A stretch of 64,000 nt of DNA. Source: Borrelia duttonii Ly. Its GTDB lineage: Bacteria > Spirochaetota > Spirochaetia > Borreliales > Borreliaceae. Each line of letters opens with the position of its first letter. The first letter of the stretch is position 1. Location of the stretch: assembly GCF_000019685.1 (NCBI RefSeq), contig NC_011229.1, positions 744,001 through 808,000 on the forward strand, written 5' to 3'. Position numbers and translations under genes: made by a program. This document shows, piece after piece, positions 19,381 through 28,397 of the stretch. The notes beneath the pieces were generated by a model. That model made no database searches. It had not been told where the DNA came from and saw only the letters and a program-made list of their open reading frames with translations.

Positions 19381-20346
19381 ATGGGAATCAATTATTTGAA
19401 ATTTATTTTTTATTTTGTTATAAGTTTATCACTTGTATTCTTTCTTTTTTTTATTTTATCTTATTTAAAAGCTTTTTCTAATTCTTATTTAAAAGCAGGT
19501 CCTACCGAGGTAAATTTGCTTGTTTTGTGGGAGAATAAGGAGTACAAAGAAATAATAGATTATGCTGAGAATGGTATTAAAGAAAATAAATTTGATTTTA
19601 ATCTAAATTTACTTCTTGGATTTTCATATTTTTATTATTCTTTAATGTTAAATGATAGTTATTTAAAAAATCAATTTTTGGATAATGCAATAGAAAGATT
19701 GAGGTTTTTAATGTCTATTAATGATGATGTTCCTATGAGTTCACTTTATTATATTTTGGGAAAAGCTTATTCTCATAAGGGTGAGTATTATAGTGATCTT
19801 TCTGTTAAATATTTAAATAAGGCTTTATATGCAAGTAGTTTTGATTTTGTAAATGTAAAAAAAGATATTTTTGAGTATTTGGGGTATTCTTATCAACTCT
19901 TAAGAGATTATAATTCTAGTTTAAAATTTTTTGAAAAGGCTTATAGAGAAAATAAATCTGATCTTATTCTTTGGAGTTTGGCATATGTTAATTATAAGGC
20001 AGGAGATATTGATAAGAGTATTGAATATATAAATAAATTTTTAGAAGAAGAGCATGAATCATTAAAAGGAGATAAGCGAGATGATAATTTAGTGCAAAAG
20101 GTATATTTACTTTATGGAAATATTTATTTTGAGAGAAGTGCTTATGAGGATGCCTTTAATTGCTATGATAAAGTCTTGAAAATTAATAGTTTAAATCCTA
20201 ATGTTTATGTTAAAATAGGAGACATATATAGAAAAAGAGATAAAGATTATCCTAAGGCTAGAAAATATTGGCGAGAAGCATTAAGCATTAATCCTTATTT
20301 AGAAGAAGCAAGGGAAAGGCTTAAAATTAGCCCGGAGGATTTTTAG
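19381..20346 (+). CDS. Membrane-anchored TPR protein
   Basis: 321 residues. An N-terminal membrane segment (about 5-28, FIFYFVISLSLVFFLFFILS) is followed by at least four TPR-like helical pairs: NLLLGFSYFYY, YLGYSYQLLRDYNSSLKFFE, LAYVNYKAGDIDKSIEYINK, and KVYLLYGNIYFERSAYEDAF with VYVKIGDIYRKR. TPRs bind other proteins. It lies 12 bases upstream of mreB with no promoter between, so it may serve the cell-elongation complex; that is inference from position. Confidence 0.85.
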   Translation: MGINYLKFIFYFVISLSLVFFLFFILSYLKAFSNSYLKAGPTEVNLLVLWENKEYKEIIDYAENGIKENKFDFNLNLLLGFSYFYYSLMLNDSYLKNQFLDNAIERLRFLMSINDDVPMSSLYYILGKAYSHKGEYYSDLSVKYLNKALYASSFDFVNVKKDIFEYLGYSYQLLRDYNSSLKFFEKAYRENKSDLILWSLAYVNYKAGDIDKSIEYINKFLEEEHESLKGDKRDDNLVQKVYLLYGNIYFERSAYEDAFNCYDKVLKINSLNPNVYVKIGDIYRKRDKDYPKARKYWREALSINPYLEEARERLKISPEDF

Positions 20347-20358
20347 AGGGAGATTGAT

Positions 20359-21408
20359 TTGAATTTTTTTAAATCTTTTTTGATAGATATTGGTATTGAT
20401 CTTGGTACATGCAATACTTTGGTTTACATTAAGGATTATGGTGTAGTTATGAGTGAACCTTCGGTAGTTGCTATTGATGTTAATAAGAATAATAGGGTGG
20501 TAGCTGTTGGTCGTAATGCAAAGAAGATGCTTTGGAAAACACCAGAGAATATTAAGGCAGTAAGACCACTTCGTGATGGTGTTATTGCTGATATTGAGAA
20601 TACAGAAAAAATGATTCGGTATTTTATAGGTCAGATTTTTTCTCGAAAAAAATTATTTTTTAAACCAAGAATGGTAATAGGAGTTCCAACTTGTATTACT
20701 GAAGTTGAGAGAAGAGCTGTAAAAGAGAGTGCAATGAATGCTGGTGCTCGTGAGGTTAAAGTTATTGAAGAATCTCTTGCAGCTGCTATTGGATCTGATA
20801 TTCCTATTTTTGAGCCAACAGGTCATATGGTGTGCGATATTGGAGGAGGAACTACCGAAATATCAGTTATTTCTCTTGGTGGTATGGTTGTAAGTAGAGC
20901 TATTAGAACAGGTGGTGATGAATTTGATGAGAGTATCATTAAATATATGAGGAATGCTCATAATATTATTATTGGACAACAAACAGCTGAAAAATTAAAA
21001 ATTAAAATAGGTAATGTTTATCCAGATACTCATAATTTGAAAATAGAGACAATAGATATTAAAGGAACAGATGCTGTTACGGGTCTTCCTAGAAAGCAAA
21101 TTATTGATTCTATGGAAGTAAGAGAGTCTTTGCAAGAACCTATTAGTACCGTTGTTGATGAGGTTAAGAGAACTCTTGGGGCAACTCCTCCGGAGCTTGC
21201 AACTGATATTGTTGAGCGTGGCATTATATTAACAGGAGGTGGGGCTCTTCTTAAAGGACTTAGTAGGCTTTTATCAAAGGAAACAGGAGTTCCAGTTTAT
21301 GTTGCGGATAATCCTCTTTTATCTGTAGCTGTTGGAGCTGGTCTATTTTATGATTATGCTAATAGAATAGATATTAGTAAAAATATATATAGTTTTATTA
21401 ATGAATAA
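20359..21408 (+). CDS. mreB: Rod shape-determining actin-like protein MreB
   Basis: 349 residues. Start TTG at 20359 with GAGGGAG nearby. The actin/Hsp70 nucleotide fold is clear: [18 protein letters not shown] (phosphate 1), [19 protein letters not shown] (phosphate 2), and [20 protein letters not shown] (adenosine motif). MreB filaments under the membrane guide lateral wall synthesis. First of a run mreB-mreC-mreD-mrdA-rodA covering the whole elongasome core. In Borrelia, cell shape also depends on periplasmic flagella. Confidence 0.97.
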   Translation: MNFFKSFLIDIGIDLGTCNTLVYIKDYGVVMSEPSVVAIDVNKNNRVVAVGRNAKKMLWKTPENIKAVRPLRDGVIADIENTEKMIRYFIGQIFSRKKLFFKPRMVIGVPTCITEVERRAVKESAMNAGAREVKVIEESLAAAIGSDIPIFEPTGHMVCDIGGGTTEISVISLGGMVVSRAIRTGGDEFDESIIKYMRNAHNIIIGQQTAEKLKIKIGNVYPDTHNLKIETIDIKGTDAVTGLPRKQIIDSMEVRESLQEPISTVVDEVKRTLGATPPELATDIVERGIILTGGGALLKGLSRLLSKETGVPVYVADNPLLSVAVGAGLFYDYANRIDISKNIYSFINE

Positions 21409-21410
21409 AT

Positions 21411-22256
21411 ATGAAGTTTCTTGTTAATTTCAGGGATTTTATTAAAGTAATAACTGTATTAATATTTGCTACTATTCTTATGTTGTATGACACAAATGGT
21501 TCTAGGGTGAAGAAAAGAGATGATTTTTTTATTTTTACTTTAAATTCATATATTCAAAGGAATATGTATGAATTTTTTAATTTTGTCTCTAGTATTTTTA
21601 AAGCAATAAATGAATATAAAGATTATGGTGAGACTATAGAAGCTTATAAGAAGCGCATACAACAACTTGAGATAGTTATTCAGAATGTTCAAGTATTAAG
21701 ACAAGAAAATTCTAGACTTAAAGAACAACTTGAATTTTATTCGGAACATTCTAATGATTTTATTTCAGCCGAGATAATTTATCTAAATTATGCAAATATT
21801 TCATCTCTAATGGCAATTAACAAAGGTTATAATGATGGTGTTCAAAAAGATATGATAGCCGTTGCTTATCAAGATGGATTTAGTGGTCTTGTTGGCAAAG
21901 TTGTCAAAGTTTATGCAAATACTTCAAGAATCTTACCTTTAACCAGTTATGAAAATTTTGTTTCTGCGAGAATTCAAAATAGTAAATTTATAGGTCTTGT
22001 TGAAGGTAAGGGATATGGTGAGGTTCTTGAGATGAATTATGTTAATAAATTGGCTGAAAATTTTTTGAAAGTTGGGGATTCTGTTGTTACGGCTGGTTTT
22101 AGTGATTATCCTGGTGGCATTTATATAGGTAAAATTACTCATTTTGATGTTCTTGAATATAATTCGCTTTTGAGTATTAAAATTGAACCCATAATAATTT
22201 TGGATAAATTAGAATATGTGTTTTTGATTAAGGGTGATGAGAGGATGAAAAATTGA
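21411..22256 (+). CDS. mreC: Rod shape-determining protein MreC
   Basis: 281 residues, usual size. One N-terminal membrane helix (about 12-26), then a coiled coil (about 70-110, KRIQQLEIVIQNVQVLRQEN). The periplasmic beta domain has INKGYNDGVQKDMIAVA and GDSVVTAGFSDYPGGIYIGK, both family hallmarks. It bridges MreB to PBP2. It begins two bases after mreB and overlaps mreD by four bases (TTGA). Confidence 0.95.
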   Translation: MKFLVNFRDFIKVITVLIFATILMLYDTNGSRVKKRDDFFIFTLNSYIQRNMYEFFNFVSSIFKAINEYKDYGETIEAYKKRIQQLEIVIQNVQVLRQENSRLKEQLEFYSEHSNDFISAEIIYLNYANISSLMAINKGYNDGVQKDMIAVAYQDGFSGLVGKVVKVYANTSRILPLTSYENFVSARIQNSKFIGLVEGKGYGEVLEMNYVNKLAENFLKVGDSVVTAGFSDYPGGIYIGKITHFDVLEYNSLLSIKIEPIIILDKLEYVFLIKGDERMKN

Positions 22257-22735
22257 TATCTTTTATATTGTATTATATTATTAGCGTGCTTTTGGGACAA
22301 ATTTTTCAATATTATTGTGATATAGGTTTTTCTTTTTCAGTAGATATATTTTTAATTATTTTAATTTTTAATTCTTTAAATTTTGCTTTTAATGTAGGTT
22401 TGATTTCAAGTATTTTACATGGTTTTATTATGGAATATTTTAATGGATTGCCACTTGGTTTTTTTGTATTTTGTTATGTTTTAGTATTTTATCTGCTCTA
22501 TAAAATCAAGATAGTTGTTCCAAAAAGTATGTTTAGTGTAACAATGTTTTTTATTTTTTCAAAATTTATTATTTGGTTTGTAGCAATGATTTTTGCAGAT
22601 TTTGTTGATCTTAAAGGTTTTAATTATTCAATATTTGATCTAAATCTTATTATCAATATAGTATTTTTAAATTTTTTATATCCAATTTTAAATTATTTCA
22701 CAAGGAGTTTTTATACTATTAGGGAGGAATATTAA
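22253..22735 (+). CDS. mreD: Rod shape-determining membrane protein MreD
   Basis: 160 residues, about five membrane helices throughout. Start TTG at 22253 overlapping the mreC stop, with GAGAGGA upstream. Typical MreD features are visible: ISSILHGFIMEYFNGLPLGF and a very hydrophobic sequence with few charges. The family diverges fast, so position between mreC and PBP2 is the best evidence. Confidence 0.88.
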   Translation: MISFILYYIISVLLGQIFQYYCDIGFSFSVDIFLIILIFNSLNFAFNVGLISSILHGFIMEYFNGLPLGFFVFCYVLVFYLLYKIKIVVPKSMFSVTMFFIFSKFIIWFVAMIFADFVDLKGFNYSIFDLNLIINIVFLNFLYPILNYFTRSFYTIREEY

Positions 22736-22740
22736 TTAAA

Positions 22741-24540
22741 ATGAAACTTGTTTCGGGTATTAGATATAAGTTTGGAATGTTTCTTCTATCTTTCGTTTTT
22801 TTTTCTTACCTTTTTACTTTATTTAAGATGCAGATTGGAAAACATTTGTTTTATGATAGGGAAGCAACAGTTCTTTTATCTAGAGTTGAAAAGGTTAGTG
22901 CTTCAAGAGGAGAGATCTTAGATTCAAATTTTAATGTTCTTGCAAATAATCTTACAGTTTTTGTTTTAAAGATTAGCTTGGAACAATATTATAGTATGTC
23001 TGTTAAAGATAGAGATGAAATGTTAAATTTTTTATCAGATATTTTAGGTATTGATAGGGAACCTATTCTTTCTAAAATTGAGGCTACTAGAGGGTATTTA
23101 AAGGATGTGGAAATAATTGAACTTAATCCAGAAATGTTATTTAGGATTGCTGAGAAGAGAAGTTATTATCCTGCTCTTTTGTGGACATATTCATTTAAAA
23201 GGAATTATTTGGTAGATGATTCTTATTCTCATCCTATTGGATATGTTGGTAGGATTAATCAGAGGGAATTACGTGCTTTTTATAATGTTAAAGGATATGA
23301 TAACAATTCTACAATAGGAAAATTAGGAGTTGAGCAAATTTATGATAGTTATATTAGAGGAAAAGAAGGTTTAATTAAATATAGAGTAGATTCTAGAGAA
23401 AGAAAAATAGATAGTGGTTCTATTATCGAGCATATGATACCTGGTCATAATATTGTTTTAAATATTAATAAAGATATTCAGATGCTTGCTAAGAATACTT
23501 TAGGTAAGAGATATGGAACTGTAGTGGTATTAAATCCCTCAACAGGAGGTGTTATGGCGTTGCATAATTATCCTTATTATTCAATGAATGATGTTTATAA
23601 TAAACATTCTAGAGAGGATTATTCGTTTTTAAATAGAGCAATCCAGTCGGTTTATCCACCCGCATCTATTTTTAAACTGGTTATGGCTACGGCTTTGTTA
23701 GAAGAACAAGTTTTGGATAAAAATAAAAAACTTCATTGTCAGGGCTATTTTAGGGTGGGAAATAGAATGTTTCATTGTTGGAATCGTGTTGGGCATGGTT
23801 ATGTTGATTTAGAGCATGCTGTTGCTCATTCATGTAATGTTTATTTTTATATGGTGGGACTTAAATATCTTGGTGTTGAGAGAATAGTTAAATATGCAAA
23901 AGAATATGGTTTTGGGGAAAAAACAGAGATTGATTTACCAAATGAAGTTTCTGGACTTCTTCCAAGTCCAGAATGGAAAGAGAAAACTTTCAGTCAACCT
24001 TGGGTAGGAGGTGATACTGTTAATTTTTCAATAGGTCAAGGCTTTTTAAATGCTACTCCTATTCAGATTGTAAATATGGTAGCTATGATTGCCAATGAAG
24101 GTGTTATTTATAAACCAAGAATTGTTAGTAAAATTTTAAATGGTAATACTAATGAACTCATTCTTGAAAATGTTCCTGAAGTTCTTAGAAAAACAAATAT
24201 TATTAGTAAACGTACTTTTAGACTTTTGAAAAAATATATGAGAAATGTTGTAACTTATGGTACTGCTAAAAATTCGGTTTTAACAAAAGCTGTTGAAGTT
24301 GTAGGTAAGACAGGTACAGGACAAACGGGTGTTATTGGGGTTGAAAATAGTTCTTTTGTTGGTCTTGCTCCTTATAATGAAGTATCGAGTAAACAAATTG
24401 TTATTTTTAGTTTTGTTGAGGGAAGAAGTAATGCAGGTATGTGGCCTGCTAAATCTGTAGATTTAATGATGCAAGGAATTTTTGCTAAACAGAGTTATGA
24501 AGATATTCTTAGAGAATATAAACCATGGTATATCAGGTAA
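22741..24540 (+). CDS. mrdA: Penicillin-binding protein 2 (elongation transpeptidase)
   Basis: 599 residues. One N-terminal membrane anchor (about 13-30), then the class B dimerization domain with the SRVEKVSASRGEILDSN start typical of PBP2. The transpeptidase domain carries SxxK in PPASIFKLVMA (Ser about 309), SxN in HSCNVYFYM, and KTG in VGKTGTGQTG (about 523). It cross-links peptidoglycan in the cell cylinder together with RodA, whose gene follows after three bases. It is a beta-lactam target. Confidence 0.96.
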   Translation: MKLVSGIRYKFGMFLLSFVFFSYLFTLFKMQIGKHLFYDREATVLLSRVEKVSASRGEILDSNFNVLANNLTVFVLKISLEQYYSMSVKDRDEMLNFLSDILGIDREPILSKIEATRGYLKDVEIIELNPEMLFRIAEKRSYYPALLWTYSFKRNYLVDDSYSHPIGYVGRINQRELRAFYNVKGYDNNSTIGKLGVEQIYDSYIRGKEGLIKYRVDSRERKIDSGSIIEHMIPGHNIVLNINKDIQMLAKNTLGKRYGTVVVLNPSTGGVMALHNYPYYSMNDVYNKHSREDYSFLNRAIQSVYPPASIFKLVMATALLEEQVLDKNKKLHCQGYFRVGNRMFHCWNRVGHGYVDLEHAVAHSCNVYFYMVGLKYLGVERIVKYAKEYGFGEKTEIDLPNEVSGLLPSPEWKEKTFSQPWVGGDTVNFSIGQGFLNATPIQIVNMVAMIANEGVIYKPRIVSKILNGNTNELILENVPEVLRKTNIISKRTFRLLKKYMRNVVTYGTAKNSVLTKAVEVVGKTGTGQTGVIGVENSSFVGLAPYNEVSSKQIVIFSFVEGRSNAGMWPAKSVDLMMQGIFAKQSYEDILREYKPWYIR

Positions 24541-24543
24541 AAT

Positions 24544-25863
24544 ATGGCTGTTTTTAGAAAAAGTTATGATAGTTTGACATTATTTAGTTTAGTAATGATA
24601 TCTTTTATTGGGATTTTGCTTATATATTCCAGTGATTATACTTCTAATGGTTCTTTAATGAAAATAGAGTATATTAAACAGATTATATGGGTTATTGGTG
24701 GGTTTTTTGTAATTTTTGTAGTAGGAAGGTATGATCTTAAGATCATATATGGTATGGTTTATCCTTTATATTCTTTATTAGTTATTTCTTTGATTTTTAC
24801 TGCTGTTTTTGGTATTACTGTTAATGGAGCTAAATCTTGGATTGGGATTTGGAAATTAGGTGGACAACCCTCAGAATTTGGGAAAATTATTGTTATTTTA
24901 ACTCTTGCCAAATTTTATAGTAGTAAAAATGAATATCATAATTTCTTTGCTTTTGTTTTTGCATTTATTATAATTTTACCTGTTATTCTATTTGTATTCT
25001 TGCAGCCTGATTTTGGTACAGCCATAGTTTATTTGAATATGTTTATCTTTATTTCTTTCTTTGCTGGTGTAGATATACACTATATTTTATATTTTACTTT
25101 AACAGGATTTTTATCATTTATTTTTGTAGTATTGCCTGTTTGGTATGAATATAAAGCGGATATGGGTAATACATTATATTTAATCTTTTCTAATAATTTT
25201 TATTTTAAAGTAGCTTTTTTGGTATTGGCCTTGATATTTTTATCCTCTGTTATAGGTTTTTTTATTTCAAAATATAACTTGAATATTAGGCTTATTTATT
25301 TTTATATATCATTTGTGAGTTCTATTTTGTTAATAGCAGCTTTTTGTTCTAAATTTCTGTCAAAATTTATGAAGCCTTATCAAATTAAGAGATTTTTAGT
25401 TTTCTTAGATCCAAATATTGATCTTAAAGGTGCTGGTTGGAATTTAAATCAGGTAAAGATTGCCATTGGTTCTGGAGGTATTTTGGGTAAGGGATTTTTA
25501 AAAGGTCCTTATACTCATGCAAATTATGTTCCGTCTCAAAGTACAGATTTTATTTTTTCAATTCTTGCTGAAGAATTTGGTTTTTTAGGGGTAAGTCTTG
25601 TTTTAATATTATTTTTCCTTATTTTTTTTAGGATTTTAATAATAATGGATAAAAGCAAAGATAGATATATGTCTTTAATTCTTGCTGGTGTATTGTGTCT
25701 TTTATTTTTTCATACAGCTTTTAATATTGGTATGTCTTTAGGTCTCTTACCGATTACAGGTATACCTTTGCCTTTTCTATCTTATGGTGGTTCATCTACT
25801 ATTACTTTCTTTTTGGCTATGGCTCTTTACTTTAATATTGAATCTATAGTAACTATGGACTGA
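24544..25863 (+). CDS. rodA: Peptidoglycan glycosyltransferase RodA (SEDS family)
   Basis: 439 residues, about ten membrane helices. SEDS hallmarks: GAKSWIGIWKLGGQPSEFGK, FLQPDFGTAIVYL, then ILGKGFLKGPYTHANYVPSQ with the following STDFIFSILAEEFGFLG, and ITGIPLPFLSYGGSST near the C-terminus. It polymerises lipid II in partnership with PBP2. Somewhat longer than E. coli RodA because of an extra hydrophobic stretch around residues 215-275. Last gene of the rod-shape run; a 157-nt gap follows. Confidence 0.95.
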   Translation: MAVFRKSYDSLTLFSLVMISFIGILLIYSSDYTSNGSLMKIEYIKQIIWVIGGFFVIFVVGRYDLKIIYGMVYPLYSLLVISLIFTAVFGITVNGAKSWIGIWKLGGQPSEFGKIIVILTLAKFYSSKNEYHNFFAFVFAFIIILPVILFVFLQPDFGTAIVYLNMFIFISFFAGVDIHYILYFTLTGFLSFIFVVLPVWYEYKADMGNTLYLIFSNNFYFKVAFLVLALIFLSSVIGFFISKYNLNIRLIYFYISFVSSILLIAAFCSKFLSKFMKPYQIKRFLVFLDPNIDLKGAGWNLNQVKIAIGSGGILGKGFLKGPYTHANYVPSQSTDFIFSILAEEFGFLGVSLVLILFFLIFFRILIIMDKSKDRYMSLILAGVLCLLFFHTAFNIGMSLGLLPITGIPLPFLSYGGSSTITFFLAMALYFNIESIVTMD

Positions 25864-25969
25864 TAAATTTATATTCTTTTCTTATTATTTTATCTGTTTT
25901 TTTAATAAATTTTTTTGTATATTGTATTGAGAAGATTTGTTGTTTATCTATGATTTTTTAAGTTATGAA

Positions 25970-26000
25970 TTTATTATAATGTTTTCATACTGCAAATTTT
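25970..26000 (+). promoter_or_regulatory. Possible thrS promoter (-10 box)
   Basis: TATAAT at 25975-25980 about 40 nt before the thrS ATG, with no good -35 at 16-18 bases. The 157-nt gap shows no T-box or other leader structure. Confidence 0.3.
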
Positions 26001-26020
26001 AAAGTTTATAAGGTGTTGTT

Positions 26021-27772
26021 ATGGGTGAAAAATTAGATAAGGATAGTATTCTTTATAAGAAGAGACATTCGATTGCACATGTTATGGCAGAAGCTGTTCT
26101 TGAATTATTTCCAAATACTAAGATTGCTATAGGACCTCCAATTAAAGATGGTTTTTATTATGATTTTGATTTTGAAAAGCACATATCAGAAGATGATCTT
26201 TTATTAATAGAACATAAAATGAGAGAAATTTTAAAGACGGGCAGTCCTTTTATAAGAGAAGTTATAACCAGAGAACAGGCGTTAGTGCTTTTTAAAGATG
26301 AACCTTATAAGATAGATTTAATTCAAAATTTTGATGTTACAGATGAGATTACAATATATAAGAGTCATAAATTTACGGATCTTTGTAGAGGTCCTCATGT
26401 TGATAATATGAATAAGCTTGATCCAAAAGCATTTAAATTAACTAGTATAGCTGGTGCTTATTGGCGTGGCGATGAAAGAAATAAAATGTTAAGTCGTATT
26501 TATGGAACTTTATGGAATAACGAAAAGGACTTAAAAGCATATCTGAAATTACAAGAAGAGATAAAAAAGAGAGATCATAGAAAGCTTGGTCGTGAACTTA
26601 ATTTGTTTTCTGTTCATGATGAGATAGGACCTGGTCTTATTTTTTTCCATCCACATGGTGCTAGAATAAGGGCTTTAATAGAGAATTTTTGGCGAGAAGA
26701 GCATTTTAAGAATGGTTATGATATACTTTTTACTCCTCATATTGGTAAATCGTGGCTTTGGGAAACTTCTGGTCATTTAGATTTTTATAAAGAGAGCATG
26801 TTTGAAAAAATTGAGATGGATAGAAGTGATTATTATGTTAAGCCTATGAATTGTCCATTTCATATTGCAATTTATAATACTGATAAGCATTCTTATAGAG
26901 ATTTGCCATTTAGGTGGGCTGAACTTGGTACTGTCTATCGTTATGAGAAGATAGGTGCGATTCATGGTACTATGCGTGTTAGAGGTTTTACGCAAGATGA
27001 TGCACACATTATATGTACTTATGAGCAAGTGAATTTTGAAGTTAGAGAGGTTTTACGTTTTGCGATTGATATGTGGAATAAATTTGGATTTACCAATTTA
27101 AAGGCATATCTTTCAACAAAACCTGAAAAAGCTGTGGGGGATGATGATGATTGGCAAATGGCTGTTAAAGTTTTAGAGAAAGCCTTGATTGATTTTAATA
27201 TCGATTTTGATATTGATGAAGGCGGAGGAGCTTTTTATGGGCCCAAAATTGATCTTAAGATAATTGATTCTCTTGGAAGAGCATGGCAAATGAGTACAAT
27301 TCAATTTGATTTTAATCTTCCTGTAAGATTTAAGATGACTTATACTGCAGAAGACGGCAAAGAAAAGAGACCCTTTATGATTCATAGAGCGCTTCTTGGT
27401 TCTATTGAAAGATTTTTTGGAATTTTAGTGGAGCATTATGGTGGAGCATTTCCTGTATGGTTGGCTCCTCTTCAAGTTGTAATTATTCCTGTAAATAGCA
27501 TTGTAGAAGAATATGCATTAGAAGTATTGTCTAGATTTCAAAATGAAGGAATTAGAATAAAATTTGATAATTATTGTAATATGAGAATGAATGCAAAAAT
27601 TAGACAATATCAGTCAAAAAAAGTTCCCTATATGTTTATTATTGGAGAGAGAGAGGTAGTAGAAGGAAAAATTTCAATTAGAACTAGAACAAATGAGCAA
27701 ATTAATGGACTTGAGCTTAAAGAAGCTCTTGAATTTGTGAAGTTAAAGATAAGTAATAAGGAGATCTTATAG
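26021..27772 (+). CDS. thrS: Threonyl-tRNA synthetase (lacking the N-terminal TGS domain)
   Basis: 583 residues against about 640 in E. coli. The protein begins almost directly at the editing domain: HSIAHVMAEAVLELFP supplies the HxxxH site, and LCRGPHVDNM the editing Cys. The class II catalytic core follows with PMNCPFHIAIY (zinc Cys), RYEKIGAIHGTMRVRGFTQD (motif 2) and FMIHRALLGSIERFFGILVE (motif 3). The C-terminal anticodon domain has PVWLAPLQVVIIPV. The missing part is the TGS (N1) domain of about 60 residues. No in-frame coding upstream replaces it. The ATG has a weak AAGGTG site upstream. Confidence 0.96.
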   Translation: MGEKLDKDSILYKKRHSIAHVMAEAVLELFPNTKIAIGPPIKDGFYYDFDFEKHISEDDLLLIEHKMREILKTGSPFIREVITREQALVLFKDEPYKIDLIQNFDVTDEITIYKSHKFTDLCRGPHVDNMNKLDPKAFKLTSIAGAYWRGDERNKMLSRIYGTLWNNEKDLKAYLKLQEEIKKRDHRKLGRELNLFSVHDEIGPGLIFFHPHGARIRALIENFWREEHFKNGYDILFTPHIGKSWLWETSGHLDFYKESMFEKIEMDRSDYYVKPMNCPFHIAIYNTDKHSYRDLPFRWAELGTVYRYEKIGAIHGTMRVRGFTQDDAHIICTYEQVNFEVREVLRFAIDMWNKFGFTNLKAYLSTKPEKAVGDDDDWQMAVKVLEKALIDFNIDFDIDEGGGAFYGPKIDLKIIDSLGRAWQMSTIQFDFNLPVRFKMTYTAEDGKEKRPFMIHRALLGSIERFFGILVEHYGGAFPVWLAPLQVVIIPVNSIVEEYALEVLSRFQNEGIRIKFDNYCNMRMNAKIRQYQSKKVPYMFIIGEREVVEGKISIRTRTNEQINGLELKEALEFVKLKISNKEIL

Positions 27773-27773
27773 C

Positions 27774-28397
27774 TTGCATAGTAAAAAAATAATTACTCCA
27801 AATAAAATAACTTTTCTTAGAATTATATTATCGTTTGTTATTTTATTTATATTATGTTTTGAATATTTGTGGAATTCTTATTTAATTTTAAGTTTAATTT
27901 GGTTTTTAATTATTTTTAATGAAATTACAGATATTATTGATGGATATATTGCTAGAAAATATGGTTTAGTTAGCAATGTAGGTAAAATTTTAGATCCCTA
28001 TGCAGATGTGTTGCAACATTTTACATATTTTGTTTTTTTCTTTTATAAAGGTATTACTCCATATTATTTTTTTGTGATATTTGTATATCGTGAACTTTCT
28101 GTTGGTGTTATTAGGAATTTAATTATTCAATTTAATATAATTCAGCAAGCCAGAATTTCAGGTAAAATAAAATCGTTATTTTATGCTATTGCTGTATTTG
28201 CTAGTCTTTTGCTTTATACTTTTGACAAGTTAAAAATTGTTACTTTTGTTGATTGTTTTATTAGTTCAATTTTAAATTTAACTTTTAGTTTTTCTTCTAT
28301 TGTTGCAATAATATATGTTATTTCTACTTTTGTAACTATCATATCATTAATTGATTATGTCATGATATTTTTGGATCTTGGCAAGTATGAGAAGTAA
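27774..28397 (+). CDS. pgsA: CDP-alcohol phosphatidyltransferase (probable PgsA)
   Basis: 207 residues, about five membrane helices. The family signature DG(x)2AR(x)8G(x)3D(x)3D is present in DIIDGYIARKYGLVSNVGKI followed by LDPYADVLQ. PgsA makes phosphatidylglycerol phosphate from CDP-diacylglycerol and glycerol-3-phosphate; phosphatidylglycerol is a main Borrelia lipid. The headgroup cannot be fixed from sequence alone. Start TTG at 27774 with AAGGAG upstream inside the thrS end. Its final 11 bases overlap the next gene. Confidence 0.85.
   Translation: MHSKKIITPNKITFLRIILSFVILFILCFEYLWNSYLILSLIWFLIIFNEITDIIDGYIARKYGLVSNVGKILDPYADVLQHFTYFVFFFYKGITPYYFFVIFVYRELSVGVIRNLIIQFNIIQQARISGKIKSLFYAIAVFASLLLYTFDKLKIVTFVDCFISSILNLTFSFSSIVAIIYVISTFVTIISLIDYVMIFLDLGKYEK

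Noticed and set aside
25864..26020. Possible T-box or other riboswitch before thrS
   Set aside because: No T-box core sequence or stable hairpins seen; only 157 AT-rich bases.
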